Shown piece after piece: positions 11,167 through 21,062 of a stretch of DNA of 64,000 nt (position 1 is the stretch's first letter; each line of letters starts with the position of its first letter). Both the position numbers and the translations under genes were made by a program. The notes beneath the pieces were generated by a model. It was not told the origin of the DNA, ran no database searches, and saw nothing but the letters and a program-made list of their open reading frames with translations. Source of the DNA: Chlorokybus atmophyticus (taxonomy: Eukaryota > Streptophyta > Chlorokybophyceae > Chlorokybales > Chlorokybaceae); contig RHPI01002090.1 in assembly GCA_009103225.1 (NCBI GenBank), positions 1,507,733 through 1,571,732 on the forward strand, written 5' to 3'.

Positions 11167-12046
11167 CGAGTGACTGTTGCTTGCGTGACAATTGCTGTTT
11201 CAAGTTCAGTGGCATCAGCAGGAGGCGCAAGTGCGTGGTTGCAAATCCCACCAGGAGCATGTCAACTGTGCTTGGCAAATGTGTCTTGTATGCGCAGCAA
11301 TGTCGGCCGTGAGGGGATTGCAAAGCTTCCCTGCATGTTGCATGCTTTATTATGTATCCAATTTCATCAACATCCATCGGCGTTTCAGCACGTACAGGCC
11401 AATGGCTTTGGGTAGCTTTTGGTAAGTTGGGCCATTGAGGAGCTGGCGACTGGTATGCGTGCTAGGTCTATCCTTGTAGTTGCATTGTTAGTGCTAGCAG
11501 ACATAGCAAACATAAGAGTTGCAAGCTAGCCACATGTGTGGTTTGGCTGAGACGTTGCAGTGTTCAATAGTGTCCTTACGAACTCATTACCAGCTGTGCA
11601 GGGTACTGGGTACTGTGTGGCTGCGCACATGTTTGCCTGAGTGAGCTTACACAAATCAAAAACGGTTACAACCCCATCCGCCTACCCCCCCAGCCACACC
11701 GCAAACCGAACCGGCAGCACATACCTGCAAGTTAGGGTGGTGCATAAAAAAAGGAATCAGCATTTCGTGCATGCAAGGTCACACATGCCATGTTCACATG
11801 CAAGCAAACTCGCTACACTCACCAATCACACAACCAAATACAACCACCGAGTTGGTCAGTAACTGATACATGCACAACCCCACCGGCACCTAACTGCCGG
11901 TGGGGTTGTGCATGTATCAGAAACAACAATTCAACAAGAGTTTGCTTTCAGCTAACAAGCGTGGGCTTATTTATGGACAAAAATCACGGTGTAAAGCTGG
12001 CAAGCAGCATATGTGCAGTGTCACGGCCTAAGGTTATTGGCACCAC
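11167..12046. other. Intergenic region between convergent ERCC1 and lipoxygenase genes
   Basis: This 880-bp stretch holds the 3' UTRs of two convergent genes. I see no coding sequence. Its one distinctive structure is the long perfect hairpin at 11863-11920. Confidence 0.5.
11863..11920. repeat. Perfect snap-back palindrome, 26-bp arms, 6-base loop
   Basis: The arm at 11863-11888 (CTGATACATGCACAACCCCA and six more bases) is exactly complementary to 11895-11920, around the loop CCTAAC. It lies between the 3' ends of two convergent genes. A second perfect palindrome with a 6-base loop lies 3 kb away at 15008-15053. Confidence 0.95.
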
Positions 12047-15000
12047 CTAAATGAAGGCAGTGTAAGGAAGAAGTGACGGCTGCAAAAATGGAAACTTGAA
12101 GGTGGATGTTGCCTCGCGTTTTTCAATCTTCGTCTGGATCCTCGCCAAGTCAGCCTTGTACTTCCTGGCAGCTTGATGCAGGCAGGGCTCGTTGGCCAAG
12201 CGGCCCAGCGCATTGATGATGTTGTCTTCCGGCGAGATGGTTTTGCTGCGCACAAACACTTGCGTCAGTTGAAGTGGAATGGCTGATTTGGACCAGGTAA
12301 TACCTAAAGCTGCCATGCTTACTAGTAAGGTGCGCCTGTGCTGAAGAGGCCCAGCAAGGCTGTGGCACTGTGCGGCATGTAGTTGAGGATTGTTTCCTCT
12401 GTAACCGTGCCGCGGGTTGTCGGAGGAGGGGCCGTCATGTAGCGGTTGTAGAATGGTGGCGAGTACACGTTGTGGACGGCGTACAGGTTAACGGAGTGGT
12501 GTTCCACTGTGCCACAATCAGACACGACTGTTGGTATTGCATAGTCTGATAGCAGTGGCAGCACGAACAAGACCTCGCTATATACAACTCAGACACCCTG
12601 ATCTAAGAGAGGAAGCAAGCAGCAGCTCCTCACCTGTTCCAAAGACAATCTGGCTGAGGACAGCGGCAAGTTCTGCCTTTGAAGTGATGGCTGTGGGGAA
12701 GCCGTTGATGCGGCCCACCAAGTCACCAGCAGTGGCCTGCAGGCAATGATCGCTATGAACTCAGGCGATTGTTGACCTTCTTATTGTCTCTATGGTGTGT
12801 GCAACACAAAAAGCACACCTTGAGCTCGGCATCTCCGGCAACAGCAGCATCTGACGAGTAGTACAGATCAATGTACGCGGACGTGAACTTGTTGATGGCC
12901 TTCAGGTGGAGCAGCCCATCGCTTTTAAAGCGGAAATTGTCCAAGTCGCCCAGGCCGCGCACTGAGAGAACCAGAAGGGTCAGCAGAATGACAAGATGGG
13001 CACGCACACTCTATTGTCTGCTAATTATGTTGTACGCGTGGAGCAACTAGCCAAATCAGAAGCATACCAGCGATCCTTGCTTCCAGGGACTCAGTTCGCC
13101 AGTCGTAGCTTTGCAACGTGAAGCCCAGGTACGTAAGCAGACCCGTCTGCATGTAACCACACCACACAATGTCTGCAACTACTTTGACCTTTGATTGGGA
13201 CCAGGCAGCGCAGGACCATTGAATGTATTGCGTGATCAAGCAGCATGGCCAGCTGCGTACCGTGCTGATGGGCCATGAATAGTCGCCGCCATCACCCTGA
13301 TATACCCTCTGCAGCCCTGCGGCAATGACCCCCCATTCATTGGCCAGATAATGGTCCAAGAAGACCCTCACGGGATGCCCCTCATACATGAATCTGGTCG
13401 CAGCAACGCGTATTGTGGCGGGAACAACATGCTGCCTGACGAAATGTGCATTCTGCAATATAAAAATAGGTTGAGGCACTTGACCACTGTGGCCAGAACA
13501 CAAGGAGCTCAACGAGCGCGTCTGATGCATGCTATGAATATGCATGAATGCGGCTTGCCACATCATGCAAAGCTGTACCTGCTCAGCTAAGAATGACGCC
13601 GTGTTGGCGTACAGCTTGGCAAGTTGCCAGTCCCATGCGCTGTCCAGAGGCGTCCAGACGACTGAGCCCGAAACGGAAATAGCAATTGGTAGCAGGGCTT
13701 TGTTTGGACGTGGTGCCTGCCATGCGCAAGTCTGTTGAGCCTTTGCGAGTAACAAGTGCCAAGGCATTGCATGATGCAAGTTTTGAACACCAGTGCTGTG
13801 AGCAGCCATTAGGGAAGCGGCAGCGAGTAACAGCAGTGCATGTCTGCATCTGGTAGGACATGGCATGAGCAAGTAACAGCAGCTAGCATTGCAGGCAACA
13901 TGCTGCGTGAACTGCAAAAGCAGCATGGTAATTCGTGTCATGTCCGACACACCTGATAGAGCAGGGTAATGACGCCAGGTGCGTACCGCCCGGGAACCAG
14001 GAAGGTCTGGAAGTTGTTATAAAAGCTGGCAGCACAGGAGCACAGTGCGTCAGTGCCACCTAGGCAAGTGAATCATCCTGACAGGTCCATGCACGCAGCA
14101 TGCCGAGAAACGTAACCCACGTATTGTCGTGGGTCACCTACCTGTTGTCTTCCACGTACAGCCGACCAGCATCCAGAGCGGATTGCAGGGTCTCACCAGT
14201 CTTCAGTAAACCCTGGATGTAACGCATTGAGCAAGCGTTAGCTGATCATGCGCGAGCCGTGACAGCCGCGTCAGTTGCTGAGTTGGTGTGCGTGTGTTTA
14301 TCAAGTTCGTCCTTAGAACACACCTGAACTTGTGCGTCCTGCAGGGCAAAAGGCAGCGTGCTTGCGCGCTGGATGTGCTGATGGGCGGAGGTCTTGCGCA
14401 CGAAGCCGAAGTAGGCGTCGTCCGTCCAGTGCGGCAGCGACAGTGGGACGGGTGCATTGGCCGGGTTGCTGACCAGGGCGGCAAAGTCCGACCACTTGGA
14501 CAGCGGGTAGTTACCGGCTGCCACGATCTGCAGAAAGGCGCCGCGCTTGGTTGCCGCATCGACCTGCACAAGAGTTGCGCATGGGTCTGTAGAATTTGCA
14601 GCAGCCTGATATACATAAGATTGGAATAGAAGTTCCCCAGCTGCCCATGAAGTGATTGCTACAGCTGCAATTCACTGCGCTGTATGTGCAACGGCTTGCA
14701 GTCGTTCAAGGTCATACCTGAGCCGTTGATAGAATGCCAAGGGCCTCCACTCCTGTCACCAGCTGTCCTACAGTGCCTGCGCATGTGAGACATGTCAGCA
14801 CAGCTTAGCTCATGTTGACAAGTTGATGTGAACTGTGCTCAGCCGCTGCTGAGCAGCGACATGTCAGAGTACTGAGCATGCCTCCTGCTGGGAAATTCCC
14901 AAAGCTTGAGCACGATGAGTTTAACAGTGCTTGTGCTGACTGACTTCGACGCTGCTTGTAAGTGCGACTGAGCTGCACCACATCAGCATGCCCCTTGGTG

Positions 15001-15288
15001 TATACACCACTCACATGGACGCATTGTACGTACACAATGCGTCCATGTGAGTGCACCGCTCCTCATCACTCAAGCTGCGCACTTACCCACGGCCGGTGCA
15101 CCCAACGTGCTGTAGTTGTACAGGTTCTGCTGTGTGCCAACAAGAACGCTGCGGTAGAGCGCCTGCGACGGCGGGCCCTCGGCAGGGATGTTGTACACCG
15201 AGCAAGAACTGTTTGCTAGCACCACCGACGAGCAGCAGAACAAGCACAGCAACACCGCCAGCGGCAGGAATGTCATCGCACGGGCCAT
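12047..15288 (-). CDS. Secreted lipoxygenase lacking a PLAT domain
   Basis: Lipoxygenases add dioxygen to polyunsaturated fatty acids using a non-haem iron. The model joins (high to low) 15288-15087, 14776-14718, 14563-14324, 14212-14142, 14025-13953, 13716-13579, 13452-13261, 13146-13068, 12961-12819, 12736-12634, 12506-12323 and 12245-12047, giving 560 residues in frame. A signal peptide (MARAM, then a hydrophobic stretch ending VLA) is followed within about 45 residues by the catalytic domain, so no PLAT domain is present. The domain shows WTDDAYFG, LLPIAISVSG and AWDWQLAK. All iron ligands are visible: H-X4-H in HFVRQH, H-X3-N in EHHSVN, and a C-terminal Ile (PYTAFI-stop). PPPTTRGTV is a further family block. 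A start eight codons earlier (15312) is possible. The terminal Ile confirms the 3' end. Confidence 0.93.
15008..15053. repeat. Perfect snap-back palindrome in lipoxygenase intron 1
   Basis: CACTCACATGGACGCATTGT at 15008-15027 is the exact reverse complement of 15034-15053, with the 6-base loop ACGTAC. It lies inside the first intron. A smaller one, ACCCACG-TATTGT-CGTGGGT at 14115-14134, lies in intron 4. Confidence 0.95.
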
Positions 15289-16593
15289 GCTTGTGCTGGA
15301 CAGTGGCAGCACACAAAGCTTACCTACACTGCCTCAGCGCTTGAACATGGGCACGCAGTCAGGCCGCGGAGATGGCAACGCTGCGGCGACGTCGCCGCAA
15401 TAAAGTCCTGCTGCCGCGGCATGCCTTTGTCACTACCGTACACGGTACACCGCACCGCCATACGGTGGTGACGTACAGTCATAAGCGTAAGGTGTTGCAC
15501 CATTGGTTACATTACACCATTTTTAAATTGGTTACATGACACCATTGGTGTCACCACTGGTGTATCTACTGGATGGCTGAAGTTCAATCCCTCGTCATGC
15601 TGCATGGGTGACTGTACTTTAGGGACCAGAACGCCTTGACACACGGTACGACGCTTCTTCAATGATTGATTTATCAAGCGCGTTGAAAGCTGCAAATTGC
15701 GTGCTAAGCTGAATGCCTTCCTTGCTAAGCTTGCCGACGTCAGCAATTGATAAAATGCAACTTGGCGCGATCTATACCGCACAAATTATGCCCTCCCGAA
15801 GAGCATACTGTTTATCCTGCCCTATGCTTATACTCTGAGCGGGGTTATCTATAGAGTATCATATGCTCTTGGCACTTGGAGCATAAGATGCTGTTTTATG
15901 GCTCGAGCATATTAAAATGGTTTCGCTTATCATACCCTGCCCATGGCGTTTAACACGTCTGCCACCCGTTGTGTCATCACGCCAATAACGCTCTGCATCT
16001 CACGCGACACTCCCCATTCAATAGCATTCCCTCACATTGAAAGCTGTGAAAATTTGTGAATATAGAAATATACTTATTTTTTCGTTGGTCATCCCATCTT
16101 CTACAATACAAGCAAGGTTATTGTCTTTGTGTGAAGTCTCTTGGCGTGAGTAGTCCCATTCGCTGTCTGTGTGCGCTTGCATTCAAAAGAATGGAACAAT
16201 CTTGGTTTATCACAACACCGTCACCGCTGCCGCGGCCCACTTTCATGGCCGGCGCAACTTCTCGCCTATGCGCCAGTTGGCCGCAGCCGACAGCACCCAT
16301 ATCTGCCTCCCCACCTCCACTTACCTCACGCCCAAACTTGAGAGAGGGATGCAGCATCAAGCTCCCATCATTGTGTCCAAAACACAACTCTCATTTACAT
16401 AGATCACGCATATGCCAGATACTGCACTATGGTGTAATCATAGCGCACACACATACGGTGTTTGAGTTGGGATTCTCAATCAACCAATCAACCACAGAGC
16501 CCGAGAATAGCTGTCTATGTTACTCAATGTAAGTAGTGATGAAACAACTGAATGAATAGGAACGTCAGCTATGTACATTGTATGCAGACAACC
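15289..16593. other. Region upstream of the lipoxygenase gene and downstream of the carrier gene
   Basis: About 1.3 kb. Near 15505-15560 partly duplicated ATTGGTTACAT and ACACCAT motifs occur, and 15795-15880 carries AAGAGCATA/TATGCTCTTGG fragments related to the repeat at 7632-7737. Open frames on both strands at 16056-16532 are not recognisable and overlap each other; I do not call a gene. Confidence 0.4.
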
Positions 16594-18165
16594 TCATGGC
16601 ACCATGCCAGCAGGCTCCATACGTCGATGACCAATCAAGGCCATGGTGGATTCAAAGCCCAGCCAGGTGATAGCATTGGTGGGGACTGACCGTATCAAAG
16701 TTGGTGTCAAACCCCTCAGAAATGTCAGCAACCCCTCGGACCGGTACATGAAGACTGCAGTGTGCCATATACTTTGCGCTTTCATCTCGCTAGCTTGTAT
16801 CCTGCACAAAATAGCATCCTTCATCCCTGCGATTTTGCTGCCAAGGTGTGGCTATGCTGATTAAGAATGCACTGTCAAAGCTTGTACCTGGTTTTGATTG
16901 CATCTAACGGGTAAATGCTAGCCCAACTCACGGCTCCAGCAAGCCCCCCGGCCATGATTGTGCGCGCTGGGTTGAGGGCCGTAGGGTCCGCACCGGCCGG
17001 TGTCATTGTCCGGCAGAGCGTCTCGTATGCTAGAAACCACGAGGCATAACCCAACGAGTCGCGCCAGAACGTCACATGCATGCCTTTGAATAGCGCCCGA
17101 GCTCCGCCTTCCCTCAGTAGTTGCACAGCGCAGTCGAGTGAGTTCTTGTACAGCGGGTGCTGTGCCTGCGTTTGGGCGCAGAAGCGCTTCCTCTGGTTCT
17201 GCATCTTGATCTTGACAAGGTCTGCTTCCGACATCAACCGACACCCGATATCAAGAACTAAAACGGTATGTAAAGCGTACCTTGCTTGTCATGCAGAGAC
17301 CTCATGCTGCACGGAAACGATTGACAATGCTGTATGGCACATGTGCAGCTACACACAGGCAGTACGACATGCACATGTCTTATATTGGATGCAAATCAAA
17401 TTGACACTGGGGAATACGAACCCAGGAAACCACCAGTGAGTGCAGACACCCTCACCTGAGCACGTCATTATGGGGGACTGCACAACGCCAACGCCGAATC
17501 CCGCTGCGGCAACCTGCCCCAGCGGCTGCTGGCTGTAAGCCAGGCCAGCATCCAGCAGTGCCCTGCGGAGCGTCGCGTATGTCCCAAACACGATTGCTTG
17601 GCATGGCACATTGCTGGCGATGGGCGGTCCCACACCCTTGAACAAGGCAAGAGGCTGCACATTGACAGCAGCCAAGAGGTTGGACGCACGTACAGACCCA
17701 CACCGCACGTTGGCCTCCTGGTGAATGTAAATATGTCCTACTGCATGCGTCACTGTACCCCTTCCAGCCGTACAGTCTTTAAGAGGCAGTCTAACGGTCC
17801 AGCGAAACGAACCACGCCAGCGTTTGCAGTGCTCGACAACTGCTGCGACTGCAGCCGAACCTGCGTAACAACAACACCGTCAGATTCTTGCATCATCAGT
17901 TATCGTGCCAGAATTGGGGTGCGGCGCATAGCATCCATGACGCCACTGAGGCCAACTACCAAGCCAGGTAGCCAAGCACGCGTACTATTTGTAATAAGCT
18001 ACAACACCACTAGCGGCACGTAGCATGCAGCCAGTAAGCGCTTGCACTAAAGTAGACTGATTTTTTGCGCAAATAGAACAAAGGCCCGACCTTTATCAGA
18101 TCCAGGGGATGGCCAACGACAATGCCGGCGGTTCCGCCAACGGTACCAGCCAGCAGCTCCTCCAT
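16594..18165 (-). CDS. Mitochondrial carrier family (SLC25) protein
   Basis: SLC25 proteins exchange metabolites across the inner mitochondrial membrane. The model joins 18165-18091, 17860-17759, 17654-17456, 17221-16888 and 16801-16594. It gives 305 residues, exactly the family size, with three repeats. Repeat 1 has GHPLDLIKVRLQ, repeat 3 has YPLDAIKTRIQ. In repeat 2 the signature reads TCSDLVKIKMQ, with Cys where Pro is normal. Other blocks are LFKGVGPPIASNV, LFKGMHVTFWRDSLGYASWF and FLRGLTPTLIRSVPTNAITW. The layout resembles the carnitine/ornithine/basic amino acid branch, but the substrate cannot be assigned. The start at 18165 is close to an assembly gap; an upstream exon cannot be excluded. 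Confidence 0.88.
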
Positions 18166-18215
18166 GTCGCCAACATCAGATCTGTCCTACGCCACAGGAG
18201 GGGGGGGGGGGGGGG

Positions 18216-18351
18216 NNNNNNNNNNNNNNNNNNNNNNNNNNNNNNNNNNNNNNNNNNNNNNNNNNNNNNNNNNNNNNNNNNNNNNNNNNNNNNNNNNNNN
18301 NNNNNNNNNNNNNNNNNNNNNNNNNNNNNNNNNNNNNNNNNNNNNNNNNNN
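18216..18351. other. Assembly gap flanked by poly-G
   Basis: A run of 136 N with G homopolymers on both sides (18200-18215 and 18352-18365). The gap lies between the divergent carrier and RMI1 genes, so part of their shared promoter region is missing. Confidence 0.99.
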
Positions 18352-18595
18352 GGGGGGGGGGGGGGTCACAAGCCACCAACACTTGAACCTTTCGCCAGCG
18401 TTGGCCTCATCCTCCTCCGCCACCGCCACGGCGGCCGCACCACCACCCGCCCCATACCCCCAGCAAGCACACACGTGCTGTGCACGGCACTGCCTGCTTG
18501 TGTGTGTGACGTTACTTCCCGCGTTTTACTAGGGTACTGTTTGATTTGAATTAGGGTTTGAGGCGGCATTACTGGCGGTGGCGACGGGGGTGGCA

Positions 18596-20470
18596 ATGGC
18601 GGCGGCGGAGGCTGTGGCCAGGCTGGAGAGGCAGCTGTCCGGGATGGGGGCCGGGGTGACAGGAGAGTGGTGCGCCGCCTGCGCTGCCCATATGATGGCC
18701 AGCCAGCCTGGTTTCGGCGCTCTCCCGCCGGATCGCCAACTGCAGCTGGTCTTTGCACAGCTGCTGCATGCTGACCTTAACCTAGCTGGGAGCGGGATTA
18801 TCCCGCGACACGTCGCTGGTAGGTAGGACATGGCCTCACGAAGCCCACTTGCAGTTGCGTGCCCTGTTGGCAGAAGCCACACGCGCTGATAGTTCCTTTG
18901 AATATTTTGAATTCATTTCTCGTCCTCGGACATGTCGTCATCATGACGCACGTGGGATAAGCGCTCCCCTGTACTGAACAGGCATTCATAAGCAGCGCTT
19001 GGAGGGAAGGTTTGTTTTGCAAGTTGACGAGATAGCCAACATCTCAACGCCTGCAAAAGAGAGGTAAATGGTTTACCTACATGACCCAGCATCATCGCAC
19101 GCAGCCAGAGCTGCCACTTTTCATCGCCATGACGTGCGTGTAGTGGCTGTAACAACGTTGTTGCGCTGCCAACAGGTACAATGAGCGCAGAGCAGATGCC
19201 TTACGCACTTTAAAGCTGCACATGACGGATGGTAAGCAACGCATCGTGGGCATTGAGTACCAACCCATTCCGCAGCTAAGTCCAACAACCCCTGCAGGCA
19301 CAAAGGTGCGCTGCTTGCCTCCATAAAACATACACAATAGTGGCTGCAGCAGTTACCATATTTGAATAAGAGAACGGTATGCAGTCATGCCCGTCATCCT
19401 CTGTTTTACATGCAGGTTCTCATCGTTCATGCATTGGTGCGGCGGGGCATGCTGTTGCTGTCTCCAGAAAGCTTCCACGTGCTCGGTGGTGGAGTGAGTC
19501 GTTTGGAAGCAGCGCGGTGCAGAGTAGTTGCGCACTGGAACAAACCTGCAAGGGGTATCAGGTGATTCTTGGGACTGATCATGACAAGGACGGTGGTAAT
19601 AGTCTCATGCAAGTACAGCTGGCTTATCAACCTCACGCAGGACACAACACGAGCACGGCAGCAACCTAATTGCAGCTGCCTCAGCATCTGCATGGGCAGA
19701 TGAAGGTCAACCCAACGAACGTGACGCTGCACAAGCGCAGCAAGCAGAGGCACATGGCTCTGGTGCCCATGCAACCATGCACCAAGCAGCGTGGCCACGC
19801 ATACCTGGTCAGAGCGCTGCACCTGCCCCACCCGCTGCACCTGCCGCACCCGCTGCGCCCTTTGCGTTTTATCGATCTCCTGCGCAACCAGGCCCAAACA
19901 ACGTGCCTTTATCAACCAACCAATTCAATGGTACTATTCCGTCAGCTTCAGCATAGTATGCAGGCATTGCTGATCATTCTCCAGTAGAAGAAGTTGAACG
20001 GGTTGTCACAAGCATCTTTGTGTGCAGTGCCGACCCAAGCGCAACAACGCACCGAAGGGGCAGCCACCACTTCTGCGCCTCAACCACTGCGCAGTGACAG
20101 CAGTGCAGCAGCCAGTTGCGTAAAGTCTGCCATTGACAGCACCGGCAATGTTGTGTACGAGATAGCCGACAGCGAGGACAGCGAGGAAGATGACGCCACC
20201 AACATTTCCTCTTGCCCCACAACTGACCCCGTGGCTCCCACCAATCAAACGCAGGTTTTTGGTGTCCCACCTTGGCGTGAAGCTGAGGCTCAACATGAGG
20301 AGCGGCATGGGAGAGTGATAGACAGTCAAGAGGTTGAGGACACAGATGAGGAAAGCCCACCTCATCCTTTCTTGGATAACGATGCTGTTGAAGACGATGA
20401 CATTGAAGGCGATGAAGACCACGAACCTGAAGAAGTGGACGCAGATGACGACATGCCCTTTGATGACTGA
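18596..20470 (+). CDS. RMI1: RecQ-mediated genome instability protein 1 (RMI1)
   Basis: RMI1 is the OB-fold partner of topoisomerase III and a RecQ/BLM helicase in double-Holliday-junction dissolution. The model joins 18596-18818, 18982-19063, 19176-19305, 19416-19561, 19641-19930 and 20028-20470, giving 437 residues. The N-terminal helical domain includes LQLVFAQLLHADLNLAGSG. The OB fold carries GRFVLQVDEIANISTPA, LKLHMTDGKQRIVGIEYQPI, TPAGTKVLI, RRGMLLLSPESFHVLGGGV. The rest is low-complexity, Ala/Pro/Gln-rich, and ends in a very acidic tail (SEDSEEDDAT and Asp/Glu runs). No second OB domain is visible. The exon 5/6 junction (19930|20028) was chosen because it is the only one keeping the acidic frame with a good acceptor. 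Confidence 0.9.
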
Positions 20471-21062
20471 ACAGTGTCGCATGCACTCTTCAACATCTGT
20501 GTCAACAGTACTGTGTCCATGCCGAAACCCGTTGAGCAAGGGGCGTAGGGGCTACGATCACTGCATGCGCTGTTGCATATGTCGCCACAACGGTCAGGGA
20601 GACAGGTAATGTTGCTAGGATGCCCCGCGAGCGGTGTATAATTCAGATGCTCACATGGTTGCTTGTGTCATTGCTGATCTGCACTTGCTTCAAGTGCAGA
20701 GAAACAAGGGGCGCTGCGCGATTGGGCAGTGCCTCCAACCTACTCGTAACGAGGATGCAATGGTGCGATTGGCCTGTCGGGCATGTGGTACACTGCGAAG
20801 TAGACATACAATCGGGCAAATACGTTGAAAGGTTGTCTGTTCGTGGTTATGTAATGATGTGGTGTGGGGAAGAACTCACTACTCAGGCCGCTGTCTACTC
20901 ATTCTGTGGTGAACCATGCCAAACAAGCAGACTATACAAGGGCATCCACCATAATTTGTGGGCGTGTGCTTTGCAATCGTAGGTGCTTCGCCGCAAGGAA
21001 CTTCATGAGGTGAGAGGTAGGTACATAGTCAAATAGCTGCAGGGTTGCATCATTGCAGTCAC
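20471..21062. other. Intergenic region between convergent RMI1 and DUF5695 genes
   Basis: About 590 bp holding both 3' UTRs. A 120-codon open frame at 20620-20982 is not recognisable and is not called. TGTAA, the usual green-algal polyadenylation signal, occurs near 20845. Confidence 0.4.

Noticed and set aside
16056-16532. 158-codon open frame between the lipoxygenase and carrier genes
   Set aside because: Overlapping open frames on both strands, no family resemblance and no splice context.
18187-18549. Open frames spanning the N gap at 18216-18351
   Set aside because: They are artefacts of translating N and poly-G.
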